Origin: Eustoma russellianum
Lineage: Eukaryota; Streptophyta; Magnoliopsida; Gentianales; Gentianaceae
Length of the DNA: 64,000 nucleotides
Assembly: GCA_036186865.1 (NCBI GenBank)
Contig: AP025045.1
Span: 17,721,250-17,785,249, forward strand
Direction: 5' to 3'
The notes beneath the pieces were generated by a model, which made no database searches, was not told the origin of the DNA, and saw only the letters and a list, made by a program, of their open reading frames with translations. The number at the start of each line of letters is the position of its first letter. Position 1 is the first letter of the stretch. Below are positions 43,947 to 54,699 of this stretch, piece after piece. Made by a program: the position numbers and the translations under genes.

Positions 43947-44689
43947 TGTTGTACCCCGTTCAAAACTAGTACAGCAACAGGGGTAAGGAGTGAAGCACGA
44001 CAAGATAATGAGACCTCGAAAAGAAGACATCACCGGATTTACCTAAGGTGAGTTGCATACCCCAAGTATAAACATAAAACAAGAAGGCAGGTTAAAATTT
44101 TCATATGAGTGTTAAAGAACTAATAGAGGAAGTATTATGTTAGCAATTATGAGAAGTGGGATTATAACATGCCCATACACATAACGATAGGGGCATACGT
44201 CTAGAAATACAGATACCCTACAAATGGGCCTAATTAAGCAATAATAAACTAGGAACTCTCTTCATTCATCCCTAATATGGATGATGAGTAACATTTGAAG
44301 GTCGAATCAATAGAACTTTGATACAAACCCTTAAGGTGTAGTAGAAGAGAATAAGTGACATCACACGTGAAGTAGGTATTAGATATATGCATATGTATTT
44401 CGGGAGGTGCAAAAATAGGTACGTGTATCGCATAAGGAGGGAGCTACCATGAGGTAGATGGCTCTAGTTGACTACAACACGATGAAGCTTATACCTAAAA
44501 GACAATATAGAAAAACATGCAACTTTAACAATTTCTAGACACTTAGTAAGTTTTAGAAACCTAGGCTTACGTCTATGTTCAGGTATTAAGACTGCAATGA
44601 TAAGGTCTCGGTCATGGACAGATTAGGAATAGTACGTGAGTATGCATAGTGGTATATGTGTATATCCATAACGAGTCAAGGCATATATG
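43947..44689 (+). repeat. Gypsy B 3' LTR, left part
   Basis: It starts TGTTGTACCCCGTTC and matches 38761 onward up to GGCATATATG, where LINE-B material begins. Confidence 0.92.
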
Positions 44690-44941
44690 AACGGCGATAG
44701 AATAATTTTCAAAGGAGTATATTATATGTGTGTATGCACGTACACTTAGTAATATAGGAAATAAAGAATATTATGAGGTTTATGACTTATTCCAAAAGAA
44801 GAAGAAACATAAACATATGTATGCATGGGTGCGTGTGTATATAATTATGCACATATATATGTATATATATATATATATATACACGAAAGAATTAAGAGGA
44901 ATTAGACGGAATACACTTAGGAATACACTTAGGAATACCAC
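44690..44941. other. Extra sequence 5' of LINE-B, origin unclear
   Basis: About 250 bp belong neither to the LTR (compare 39503-39504) nor clearly to the LINE. They include a TA/TATG microsatellite (about 44850-44882) and GGAATACACTTA in tandem. Confidence 0.6.
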
Positions 44942-45402
44942 CTAAGCGCTGGACGCCAGTGAAGAAAAAACCAGACGCAGCAACTGACCATGTAGTGGTT
45001 GATCCTCCTTCCGCAGACCCACAATCCGCTACTGATCAGCCTACTCAAGGAGATAATCTGATGGATAATTTAAATTATGAGGCGCCTGCTGAACCAACGC
45101 AGCCATATCCAGACGCCTGTGATATCGGGCACTCATTCGATAATGAATTACCCATGGAAAATACTCTAGAGATACCAACAGTTCCAGAAGAGGTAGCCCT
45201 CCGCATGCAGCGGCTTCCCCCCTCGCCTGACACGGATACTTTGATCTCACGGTTACAGGATTCCACTGAGGATTTTATACCAGTTGTTCCACGTAGGAAG
45301 CGACGCGCAAAGAAAGATCTTCCTCCGCTGCCACCATCTAACATCCTCACACGTAGTGCATCGCATGCGATTCAGGGAAGTGACTCTACTCTCTCTCAAT
45401 GA
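44942..45402 (+). CDS. LINE-B ORF1 C-terminal part
   Basis: The frame opens with KRWTPVKKKPD, typical of the tail of plant L1 ORF1, and continues open for ~150 residues, acidic and Pro-rich with a basic stretch PRRKRRAKK near the end. It ends TGA 45400-45402. The RNA-binding and zinc-knuckle parts are missing through 5' truncation, so the ATG at 44959 is not the native start. Confidence 0.75.
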
Positions 45403-47240
45403 ATATTATGATATGGAATATAAGAGGCCTGCATGCCTCCATACCAAGGCTACATCAGTTGATACGGGATCATCAATTAAATATTCTTGTTTTAATAGAA
45501 CCTAAACATGCATCGGCTATTATCCATCGTTATGCTCTGGATTTCGGATTTTCTAGTTCTTATGCATCACAGTCCGAACGTATTTGATTTTTTTGGCTTG
45601 ACTCACATTTTACTTTGGCGACAGTGCAGGATGCAGGACAAGTTGTTCATTTCACGCTGACATATCGGCCTTTTCAGTATACCTTTGTATTATCTGTAGT
45701 GTATGGCAACCACATTGCAAGTATTCGACGATCTTTGTGGGCTTCATTATGTTCATTTTCAGATAACTCGGATCTTCCTTGGGTGATTGGTGGGGACTTT
45801 AATACATTTCGTTCATTATCGGATCATGAAGGCCGTTCACAACCATCTTTAACTGCTTTACAGGATATTAATGATTGTATAGAATCATGCGGTTAGATGA
45901 CGCCACAGTTTCATGGTTCCAAATTTACATGGACTGATGGTAGAGGTCTTGGACGAGTCCGTCGGAGATTAGATTGGTTGTTTCTAAATACTACATTTCA
46001 TGACAAATTTGATGACCTACAGCTTACACATCTTCCCCGTATTGCCTCTGATCATACACCGTTATTACTATTATGCCGAATCAGTTCACCTCCGCTGCGT
46101 CGAGCATTCCGGTTTCTGGACTCTTGGTTGCTGCATCCGGATTTTCATAATTATATGCAAGCTGCATGGTCTTCATATCCTACTACTGGCGGAATGTATG
46201 GCTTCTACACAAAGTTGTTCAGGCTTAAGAAGGACGTGCAATGGTGGAATAAAGAAATATTTGGTAATATATTCTCTAATGTCCAACAGGCTGAAATCAC
46301 TCTCACACATGCTGAAAACCTTTGGGACATGACTCCAACAGATGAAAATCGGACATCATATCATAGAGCAAAGGCAGAATATCTTCAAGCCTCGAAATAT
46401 GAAATGCATTTTTGGAAACAAAAAGCACGCGTCCGGTGGCTAAAAGAAGGAGACGCTAATACCAGATATTTTCACTCCATTGTCAAAGGGAAAAGATTGA
46501 ACCTGCGGATCCAACAAATACAATCAAGTACTGGAACTATCTACACTGCGCCAGACGACATTGTGGCTGAAGCAGTATCTTTCTACACATCCTTATTTGC
46601 TCGTGAGCCTACTGCTAATTATGATAATATTCTTCGACATATTCCCCCATTGGTTTCCACTGACGACAATGTCTTTTTAACGCAAATACCATTGCCGGAG
46701 GAGATAAAATCTACGGTTTGGCATTTGGACCCTCATAGTGCTGCCGGACCAGATGGTTTTAATGGCAACTTTTATCGTTCCTGCTGGACAATAATTCACA
46801 CAGACGTCATTAAAGCGGTACAAGAATTCTTTTTTGGCGTTCCTCAGCCTACAGTTATGGCTAGTGCATTAATAACTTTGATCCCAAAAAAACCTTCTCC
46901 TGCTAGTTTCAGTGACTATCGTCCTATATGCCTCACTAATTTTTTGAGCAAGGTCTACACCCGAATAGTTGCTAGCCGTTTGAGTACATTATTACCACGT
47001 TTGATATCTCCAGGACAAACGGGCTTCCTACCAGGTACTGACATTTCTACCCAAGTTTTATTGGCACGTGAGATGATCCATATGATGGATAGAGGTGACT
47101 CGCAGTTATGCTTAAATTTAGATATGATGAAAGCATTTGACAGAGTCAGCTGGGAATATTTGAAGTTATTACTACACACATTTGGGTTCTCAGATTTCTT
47201 CACACGCATTATTTTGAATCATTTGAGGCCACTACATTAA
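45399..47240 (+). pseudogene. LINE-B ORF2: endonuclease and RT N-terminal part
   Basis: The ATG at 45399 overlaps the ORF1 stop (ATGA). Endonuclease motifs: WNIRGL, IEPKH, GGDFNTF, SKFTWTDGRGLGRVRRRLDW, ASDHTPLL. Nonsense codons lie at about 45585 (TGA where Trp is expected) and 45894 (TAG). From 45897 the frame is open for 447 residues with WLKEGDANTRYFH, DPHSAAGPDGFNG, LITLIPKK, DYRPICLTNF, SPGQTGFLPG and LNLDMMKAFDRVSW (first catalytic Asp). It ends at 47240 by frameshift. Confidence 0.93.
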
Positions 47241-48070
47241 CAGTCCTATTAATGGTCAGCCATCTTCAACTTTTCGACCATATAGAGGGGTTAAGCAGGG
47301 GGATCTATTATCTCCTTTATTATTTATTTTAGCATCTGAGGGTTTTAGCAGGGGTTTGAAAGCATTAGCATCATCGGGTGTGATACAGCCTTTCCTCCTG
47401 GGGCGTGTCCTATGCGGATGATTTACTGATTTTCCTACGAGGTACACAGCGGAATCTTCAACACTTTCATACTTTTCTTACACAATATGAAACTGCATCA
47501 GGTCAGAAGGTGAATTTCCAAAAAAGCAGTATTATTCCATCTGCCAGGATAACCACACAACAACGCCAAAATTTTGTAAATATTCTGGGCATGCGTCTTT
47601 CGGGTCTCCCATTTCGTTATCTTGGTTCTTATCTACACAAGGGTATCGCTCGCTCTAGATATTGCGTTTTGTTACTGTAGCATATTGATGACAGGCTCCA
47701 AGGGTGGCACTCAAAATTGCTTTCAGCAGCAGGTCGGCTAGTCTTATTGAAACCTGTAATTGCCGCATTACCCCTACATGTCATTGCGGCGGGTGGTTTA
47801 CCGAAATCGGTGATTAAGGTGATACATCGCAAAATGGCTGCATTCTGTTGGGGACGTCGACATCATTGGGCCTCTTGGTCTAATATTTGCAAGCCGCAGG
47901 ACGAAGGGGGCTTAGGACTACGTGACATAAACATGTTACAACAAGCATATCATTGCAAAATATGGTGGGCATATCAACACAATGCCACACTATGGAGCAA
48001 ATACATGCATGCCAAATATGAGCACTGGCAAGATTATCTACCACGGTTAACGGATTTGCCCGTATGAAAG
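47241..48070 (+). pseudogene. LINE-B ORF2: RT catalytic box to thumb
   Basis: INGQPSS and RGVKQGDLLSPLLFILASEG are readable after the first shift. A second shift near 47395 leads to SYADDLLIFLRG (catalytic pair) and TASGQKVNFQKSS. TAG near 47679 interrupts before HIDDRLQGW; the frame then continues with LSAAGRLVLLKPVIAALPLHV and DEGGLGLRDINMLQQA to a stop near 48067. Confidence 0.9.
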
Positions 48071-49234
48071 ATTATTTGCCGAGTTCATTCCTTCTGCCTA
48101 ACACAATCGGACAACCAGGGAGGCCATATTACATGGTTACCAACTCCAATGGGGGAATTTTCTCTAAAAAGTGCTTATGATACTTGCCGGATATCTTCTC
48201 CTAAACTGCTCTCTGCTACATTTATTTGGTACAAGCATCACTCTCCTACTGTTCAACTGTTTTTATGGCATCTTTTTAATTCGGCAATACCTTTTGAGGA
48301 TTATATTGGACAATATTCAACGGCTCGTCCAACACAATGCCCATTCTGTAAAAGTGAGTCAGCCACGGTGGATCATGTCTTCCTATATTGCTCTTATGTG
48401 CGACCCCTATGGCACTATTTTGCAAGTGAGGTACATTGTCCTCTTCCATCCCCATTACGGCTTCGTCAGTATCTTCTTTCTTGGTGGTATCATTCAACCT
48501 TTACTTCTCTCATTGGAGTTTATAAAATCGTTATCCCGGCAATTATCATATATAACATCTGGTGCGGTTATACTTCCATAGTCTATGGGGACAAGACTCA
48601 GATCACGGAAACATCATTGCAGCATTCCATACGCTATGCTATTACCTTGTGGCAAAAAACACTTGAGGGTTCCAAAATTGCTACGGGCTCACGGCAGCAT
48701 TTCTCTTGGCTGCCGGCGTTTCATCATCCAAGACCTTTGATGATTCGCTGGGTTACCCCACCAGTGGGTCGATTGAAATTAAATGTCGATGCTGCAGTGG
48801 GTAGACATTATTCAGCAGGGAGTGCGATATTGCGAGATCATATGGGCTTATGCATTGGAGCGATTTCTTTTAGACTTCCTCCATGTGCACCACTGCATGC
48901 AGAGATTTAGGCAGCTGTATTTGGAGTTCTTTATTTTCTTCCACTCCATCGCATGATCATCCTCGAGTCGGATTGTGCTCAACTGATAGATCGGTTGTCA
49001 CGGCAGCATCATGGCCATGGAAACTATCATCTTCGTCAGCTCTATACGCTAGTTCATCTTCATCGGCTTCATTACCATCACATTTATCGCGAGGCAAATA
49101 TTGCAGCACATTACTTAGCACAACATGCTATGTTAAATCCCTGTACTCAATATTATACTTCTCAAACTCTGCCATCACTAGTACGTGCAGCAGTCTCATT
49201 AGATCTCACTTGCTCTCACTTACGTCTGCCTTGA
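48071..49234 (+). pseudogene. LINE-B ORF2: zinc-binding region and C-terminal RNase H
   Basis: FSLKSAYDTCR and CPFCKSESATVDHVFLYCSYVRPLW form the Cys-His region (zf-RVT type) of plant non-LTR elements. RNase H follows: KLNVDAAVGRHYSAGSAILRD (Asp), APLHAEI (Glu, with a TAG at 48908-48910 right after), LESDCAQL (Asp), and YREANIAAHYLAQHA, where the usual second Asp of xxADxLA is His. A C-terminal RNase H is known in a subset of plant L1 elements. Confidence 0.88.
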
Positions 49235-49990
49235 CGTCCCGAAGTCTTCCATATGGATTGGCGCATTTTTAGACTTACTGCTTGTATCCTTCGGATGCAG
49301 GCAGGCACGGTATGGTTGTGTATCCATTCCTCTACATTCTGTGCTGCTTCTTTCGCATACATAACATGCTCATTTTCTTTTCCTTGGCATGACCTGGTTA
49401 TCATGTGGCACCACACCTTTCCCATCATCCATTCGAGGACTGCATTGCTGGCTTAAATACTACTTGTGCGATGGCCACATGGCGAAGAATGTTTATTTTC
49501 GTGGAGCTGGAATTTCAACACTGTCGCCTTGGCTCCTTAGTCAAGGCGACTTGGGTATGAATTTTGACTTCTTGCTTATGTTTCTTATGTTACTCACGGC
49601 TGTTGGACTAATATACTATATCCATTATCCCGAGGTACATTTTCACAAACTCTCCAATGGTGGGCGTACTACCGCAATATGGCGATCACTTCAAACTTGG
49701 ACAACAACGACCCCAATATCTGCAATCTACAGCTTTTATACACTACATATCAGTGATAGCCGTATAAATATGTACGCTTTTTCCTTCGCCAAGGTTTTAT
49801 CCACAAGGGTGGTTTTACTTGGCAAGGTTTTAATGCGGCATATCATATACGACTGAAGATATGTTATCATTGGTTTTTTATATCATGTATTCACATACTC
49901 TAACAATTGTAATATGGTTTTCCTCCGCCAAAAGTGAGGCCTCCATAATAAAATTTCTCGTTCCATAAAAAAAATATATATATACCGGTT
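49235..49990 (+). other. LINE-B 3' UTR and tail
   Basis: No coding signal. It shares blocks with 3110-3385 and 3476-3546 and ends in A-rich then TA sequence. Confidence 0.75.
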
Positions 49991-50047
49991 ATACATACAA
50001 AAAGGGATGCTACTTAGAGGATTTAAGAGAGAACATTTAATGAATGG

Positions 50048-53000
50048 GATAGGAGCTGAATACATAAGGGTGTGTTATTAAGGAAGACATATACACATAG
50101 GGTATATGGTACTAGATTCAGCCATCAAGCTTAGGAGTAACTAACCAACATTTAGTAAAGAAGAAACCTTTTCCTCTTCCCCTCCCAAATGCAGCCGCCA
50201 GCTGCATTCTTTTTCCAAGAAGAAGCATAATACCCCCTTATTAAACAAGCCACCTTAACTCTCTATCATTAAGGCTCTTTCAAATAACTCTCAAACCTTT
50301 CCCCTCCTCCCAAAAGCATTCGGATGAAGCAGGAGAGGACTAAAGATCATTCCCTCCCAAGACTTTTCTAGGTAAGGTTACTCTCTATGGTTGCTAATAA
50401 AATGCATCTTAGAAGTTGAAGATCACCAAGCCTCCTTTTTCTTTGGTAGAAACCGTGACTACCACAGCACTAGGAGGAGGCCTCAAGACGATAGAAGAAG
50501 GAATACGCCTTAGCAAGGGTGGATCATCCTCAATCCATTCAAAAATGCAAATGGTAAACCCTTCATTCTATCCTAGGACAAATTATATAGTCTAAAGAAT
50601 GGCTAACAAAAGCCCTATGCCGTGTGTGATAGGAAAAGAAAAGGGGAAGTGCTTCTCGTGTCAACCAATCGGAGCAAAATCCAAGGACATCAAAGGCAAG
50701 TACACTATACTCTTTGTGGTTTAAATGTGTAAGTGTGTGCATGAATGGCTAGATATAACTAAGGTCTAATCTTAGTTGTATTATGCTAAGTTTGAATGTC
50801 AAAACTTTCGGCCAAAGACATGTGGGGTGTAGGTGCGAAATCTTATTCCAAGGTGTAATCTTTGAGGGTTATATGACTTATTATGTGATAATCTAAGATG
50901 AATAAGTTAAAGATTCTCTCTTTTCCATGAGGAGGGTCCATGGGGGAAGGGGTGAAGGGAAGGAGTGTGATTTTGCATGGAGATGATAACTTAGTGAGAA
51001 ATGGAGATAAGTTTTTGGTCTTGTTGTGTGTTGTGCATAACATGCTCTTGGATACATAATGTTCTTGCATGCATCAAAAATGGGGTTGTTGGTGAAGGGG
51101 GGCGTGTGTAACCAAAGTTGTTACTAAGTGTTGTGTTAATAGGAATGTGCATGTGAGTCAAAGAATGATGTATAAGGGTGTATGAGCTGTTTTATGTGGG
51201 ATTTGCATGTGGGATTGTAGACTGGATAAGCCTGTAATTTTTCTATAAAAAGAGTAAGTTGATGACTATTTAAGTGGTTGTGACAAAAATATGTAAGTTA
51301 AGGACACTTAGGAAGGAAATACGACAACTAGGAAAACATTTACTGAAACTGGACAGAAACTTGGGCTAATTTGGGAGACCTGAGAAGGACCCTTAAGAAC
51401 TTTCAATTTAGTTGATTTTTGGTATACCGTTAGTTTTATGTGTATATTAGATGTGAGAGTTGGAATTTCATAAAAAGGAGCTACGGTTTATTTTTGATTA
51501 ATTTTCATAGTGAGTATGGTCCTGCTGAAAATGCTGTTCTGGATAGAATTTAAGTAACGTGTTGAGTAGCCTAGAAATGGACCTTAGAGCTATGCAAATT
51601 TGCTAATTTTCGGTATGAAACTAACCCTATGAGTAAAGTAAAGGTGAAAGTTGGAATTTTGTCAAAATAAGTCCTGGTTTATGTTTTATGAATTTTCTAG
51701 TAAAATGGGTCAGACTGAAATGCGCTGGATTGACAGAATTGTGTGGCATGTTGCATGATCTGAAACTGGACCTTAGAAAAGTACAATTGGACCAAATTTT
51801 GGCAGGATGCTAGTCCAACGGGTTTATTAAGCTGGAGAGGGAATTACCTAAAAAGGACTAAAGGTTCGGTCACAATAAATTTTATAGCGAAATTGGTCAT
51901 TCCAGAATTCAGTTTGTAACCGCTTTATGAAAAGAATATATGACTCCCTTATCGATATCGTAATTCCATAAAATTTGCATGGCAATCACTTAAGATGTAC
52001 ATGAAGGAATACATGCGAATTAATTGGTCTAGAATGATTATTTCAGTAGGAAATCACCAAGGAGAAGTTTGTGCCACTAAGCTGGAAATTTTCCAGCATA
52101 GCGACGAGACGTGTCCATTCGTTTATGTCACGCATTATGCCACGGTTTGCATATTACATGTCATGCATTGCATCATCGTCATGTATATGATGTACGGCAT
52201 GATTCTTATGTGAAAGAAAGATGAAAATCATTTTCAAAAGATGATTTTTGAAAGAATGATTCCCCACCGGTACCGTGTGTGAGTATGAACTTGGCCAGTA
52301 AGAACCCGCCAGATCCAGGAGAATAGATCTGAACACCAGTAGATGACGTTACCGTTCCGAATCCGGGAATAATAGATTCGAAGGGGAGACATTACCGCCT
52401 CAGATCCGGGAAGATAGATCTGAACACCAGTAGATGACGTTACCGTTCTGAATCCGAGAATAATAGATTCGAAGGGGAGACATTACCGCCTCAGATCCGG
52501 GAAGATAGATCTGAACACTCTATTGTTTTACGACGATGATGATTTAAAAGAAGAGCATGAAAGATCATATTTCCATTTTCATCTCAATGCATCACACGTA
52601 CATATGCATGCATGTTACATTCATGTAGTGACTCATGAGATTTAAGTTGTGATGACCTCGTAGACCCTAAGTATGACATCTCTAAGTGATTATCCTTGTT
52701 GTGGTATTCATCAATACAAGTTATAGTCTTTTAATGTTATGTTCTGCTGTGGGTGATGATTTTTCTTAAATTATGATCTTGCTACATTAAGTGATAATCC
52801 TTATCGAGTATTGGACGGAGGACAGGTATGCTTCTAAACCAAAAATTTTGGGGTTCGGTTCTTGTTCGCACTTTCCATTTAACCCTCGATTATTATAGTA
52901 TACTTGCTGATGACATTGTCACTCACCCTTATTTTTCCTCCCAGAGGTTGCAGGAGACAAAGTAGAATGGATCGATGACGAACCTAGGGTTCCTTACCCG

Positions 53001-53330
53001 TGAGTGCAGTGAAGGATGGACAGATTTAGGAGAGCGGACTTGCCAGCTTTAAGGGATGACTGATTTATGTATTTGAGATGGAAAAACAATTGCTTTTGTC
53101 ACTTTCTGATACATTTGATGTGGGTTGTAAACTTTGATTGGTGGTGATGCTGTTATAAAATTCGAAGTTTTAAATTCTGCCACAGTTTTGCTTGCTTATC
53201 TACATGTAAGTGCTAAAATCCATGCATTTATATCATGGATCATGACACGTATGAACGACGCCTAGTACTCTCCTTAGTGAAGTACGGTGGGTGCACCGAC
53301 TTCGGCGGGGCCGGGGTGCGGGGCGCCACA
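50048..53330 (+). repeat. Gypsy B 3' LTR, right part
   Basis: It resumes at GATAGGAGCTGAATAC, matching 39504 onward, and ends GGGGCGCCACA. The two parts together equal about 4.03 kb, the size of the 5' LTR. Confidence 0.92.
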
Positions 53331-54621
53331 ATGAGACTTATGGCAACATTTTTATGGCTAATTGGCACATGTTTTTAAGTGTTATTTTCAGAATGAGTGC
53401 CAAGAAAGCAAGGCCTTAATAATCCTCCAATGAGGAGTTGCCAAGTAAGCGAGTGGATGTCACAATGATGCAAGATATTCTTCCAATGACTTAAAAGATA
53501 ATTTTCAAGAGGAAGATAAGGTATAGGGGGCTGCCAATATTGATAAAAAGAGAAGAAGGAGAGCAAACAAAAGACAAGACAAAGGCTTACAATTCCAAGA
53601 GCAAAAACGCATTCATCTCCTTCTCCTTCTACACTTCTTTCTTTCTTCTCTCTTAAAGCCTATTGTATTCATATTCATACATCTTGAATAGGCTTCATCT
53701 ATACCACCATATACTCTATATTGTTGTAAAAGATTGATCAAGGTGTGATCAATCTTGCATCCACTAGGTGGTGGTGTTCGTGATCGTTGTAATCACTTAC
53801 AAGGTTTGTAAAGGGTTGGAGTTGGTGTGTAACTCCATCAACCCTGTGTGATAAGATGTTGTTTGTGTTTTGTGATTAGCGATAACCGAGGAAGGTGTCC
53901 TCGAAGACTGGAGTAGGTTGATTTAACCGAACCAGTATAAAATTCCTTGTGTTCTTTACTTTTCAGCACTTACTTTCAGTTTCCAGCACAGTGCCTTATT
54001 TTTATCACGTTCTTAAAAATAGTAAACGAACTTCAAAAATCATGAAACTTTTCAAAAATATAGCCACACGTTTTAAGGTTCATTTGGCATAAGTTTCAAC
54101 CCTTTTAGACAAGTATAAGTCATCTAAACGTCAAACGTTCTGAGACTAGTGCAGTGTGATTTTCAAGCTTGCAAAGGTTGAGACTTTGAACGTATTTGAC
54201 TGATTTCCCAAAATACGTTTTCAAAACTGTTTTAGCCCAATTAAATAAATATAGAAAGGGGTTTGTCATTAAATTTTCAGATCATTTAGAGTTACGGTTT
54301 AATCGGAATAAATTTTTCAAATCAGACTACCGTTTCTGGCAGATTTGCGCAATCTGACCACCAAAGACTTTTAAAGGGGTTAAAGGTTGAATTTTAATCT
54401 GAAATTTTTAGGAGATACTCAGAACATCGGAGACTAAGATCTCTCCAAATTTCAGAATTTGTGAAGACCTGTAACCTAGTTTTCAAAACATTTCAAAACT
54501 GGTCCTGAAAACAAAATCTGTTTTCAGAAGTTGGGTTTTTGGTCTAAAACAATTTTCAAAATCAAATTTTGCGCACCCACTATTCAATCCCCCCTTCTAG
54601 TGGTGCCTTGAAGATCCTACA
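53331..54621 (+). repeat. SIRE-like LTR2, right part
   Basis: It begins with the ATGAG duplication and continues ACTTATGGCAAC exactly where LTR2 broke off at 38760. It ends AGATCCTACA. A ~36-bp deletion at about 53391 compared with LTR1. Confidence 0.92.
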
Positions 54622-54623
54622 AG

Positions 54624-54641
54624 TGGTATCAGAGAGCAAGA
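54624..54641 (+). promoter_or_regulatory. Primer binding site, SIRE-like unit 2
   Basis: TGGTATCAGAGAGCAAG, as in unit 1. Confidence 0.85.
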
Positions 54642-54699
54642 ACACTCACAACAAAAGGATCCAATGGTCTAAGTGAGATGACAACCACAAACTTCAAAA

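Larger units (their letters stand above)
44942..49975 (+). mobile_element. LINE-B: L1-type LINE, 5'-truncated in ORF1
   Basis: ORF1 tail, ORF2 (endonuclease, RT, zinc-finger-like domain, RNase H) and a ~740-bp 3' UTR ending in an A-rich tail (about 49967-49982, followed by TA). Same family as LINE-A and the 2741-3546 fragments. Several stops and shifts. It lies within the gypsy B 3' LTR. Confidence 0.92.
38761..53330 (+). mobile_element. Gypsy element B: non-autonomous, gag-only, 4.03-kb LTRs
   Basis: Inserted in LTR2 with an ATGAG duplication (38756-38760 and 53331-53335). 5' LTR 38761-42791, primer site 42794-42805, gag 43031-43856, purine tract 43936-43946, 3' LTR 43947-53330 split by LINE-B. 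The internal region is only 1,155 bp and contains no protease, RT, RNase H or integrase. This is the layout described as TR-GAG (terminal-repeat retrotransposon with GAG). It would depend on an autonomous relative. Confidence 0.93.

Noticed and set aside
44730..44945. Small frame as LINE-B 5' UTR gene
   Set aside because: It covers a microsatellite and tandem 12-mers and has no homology to ORF1.
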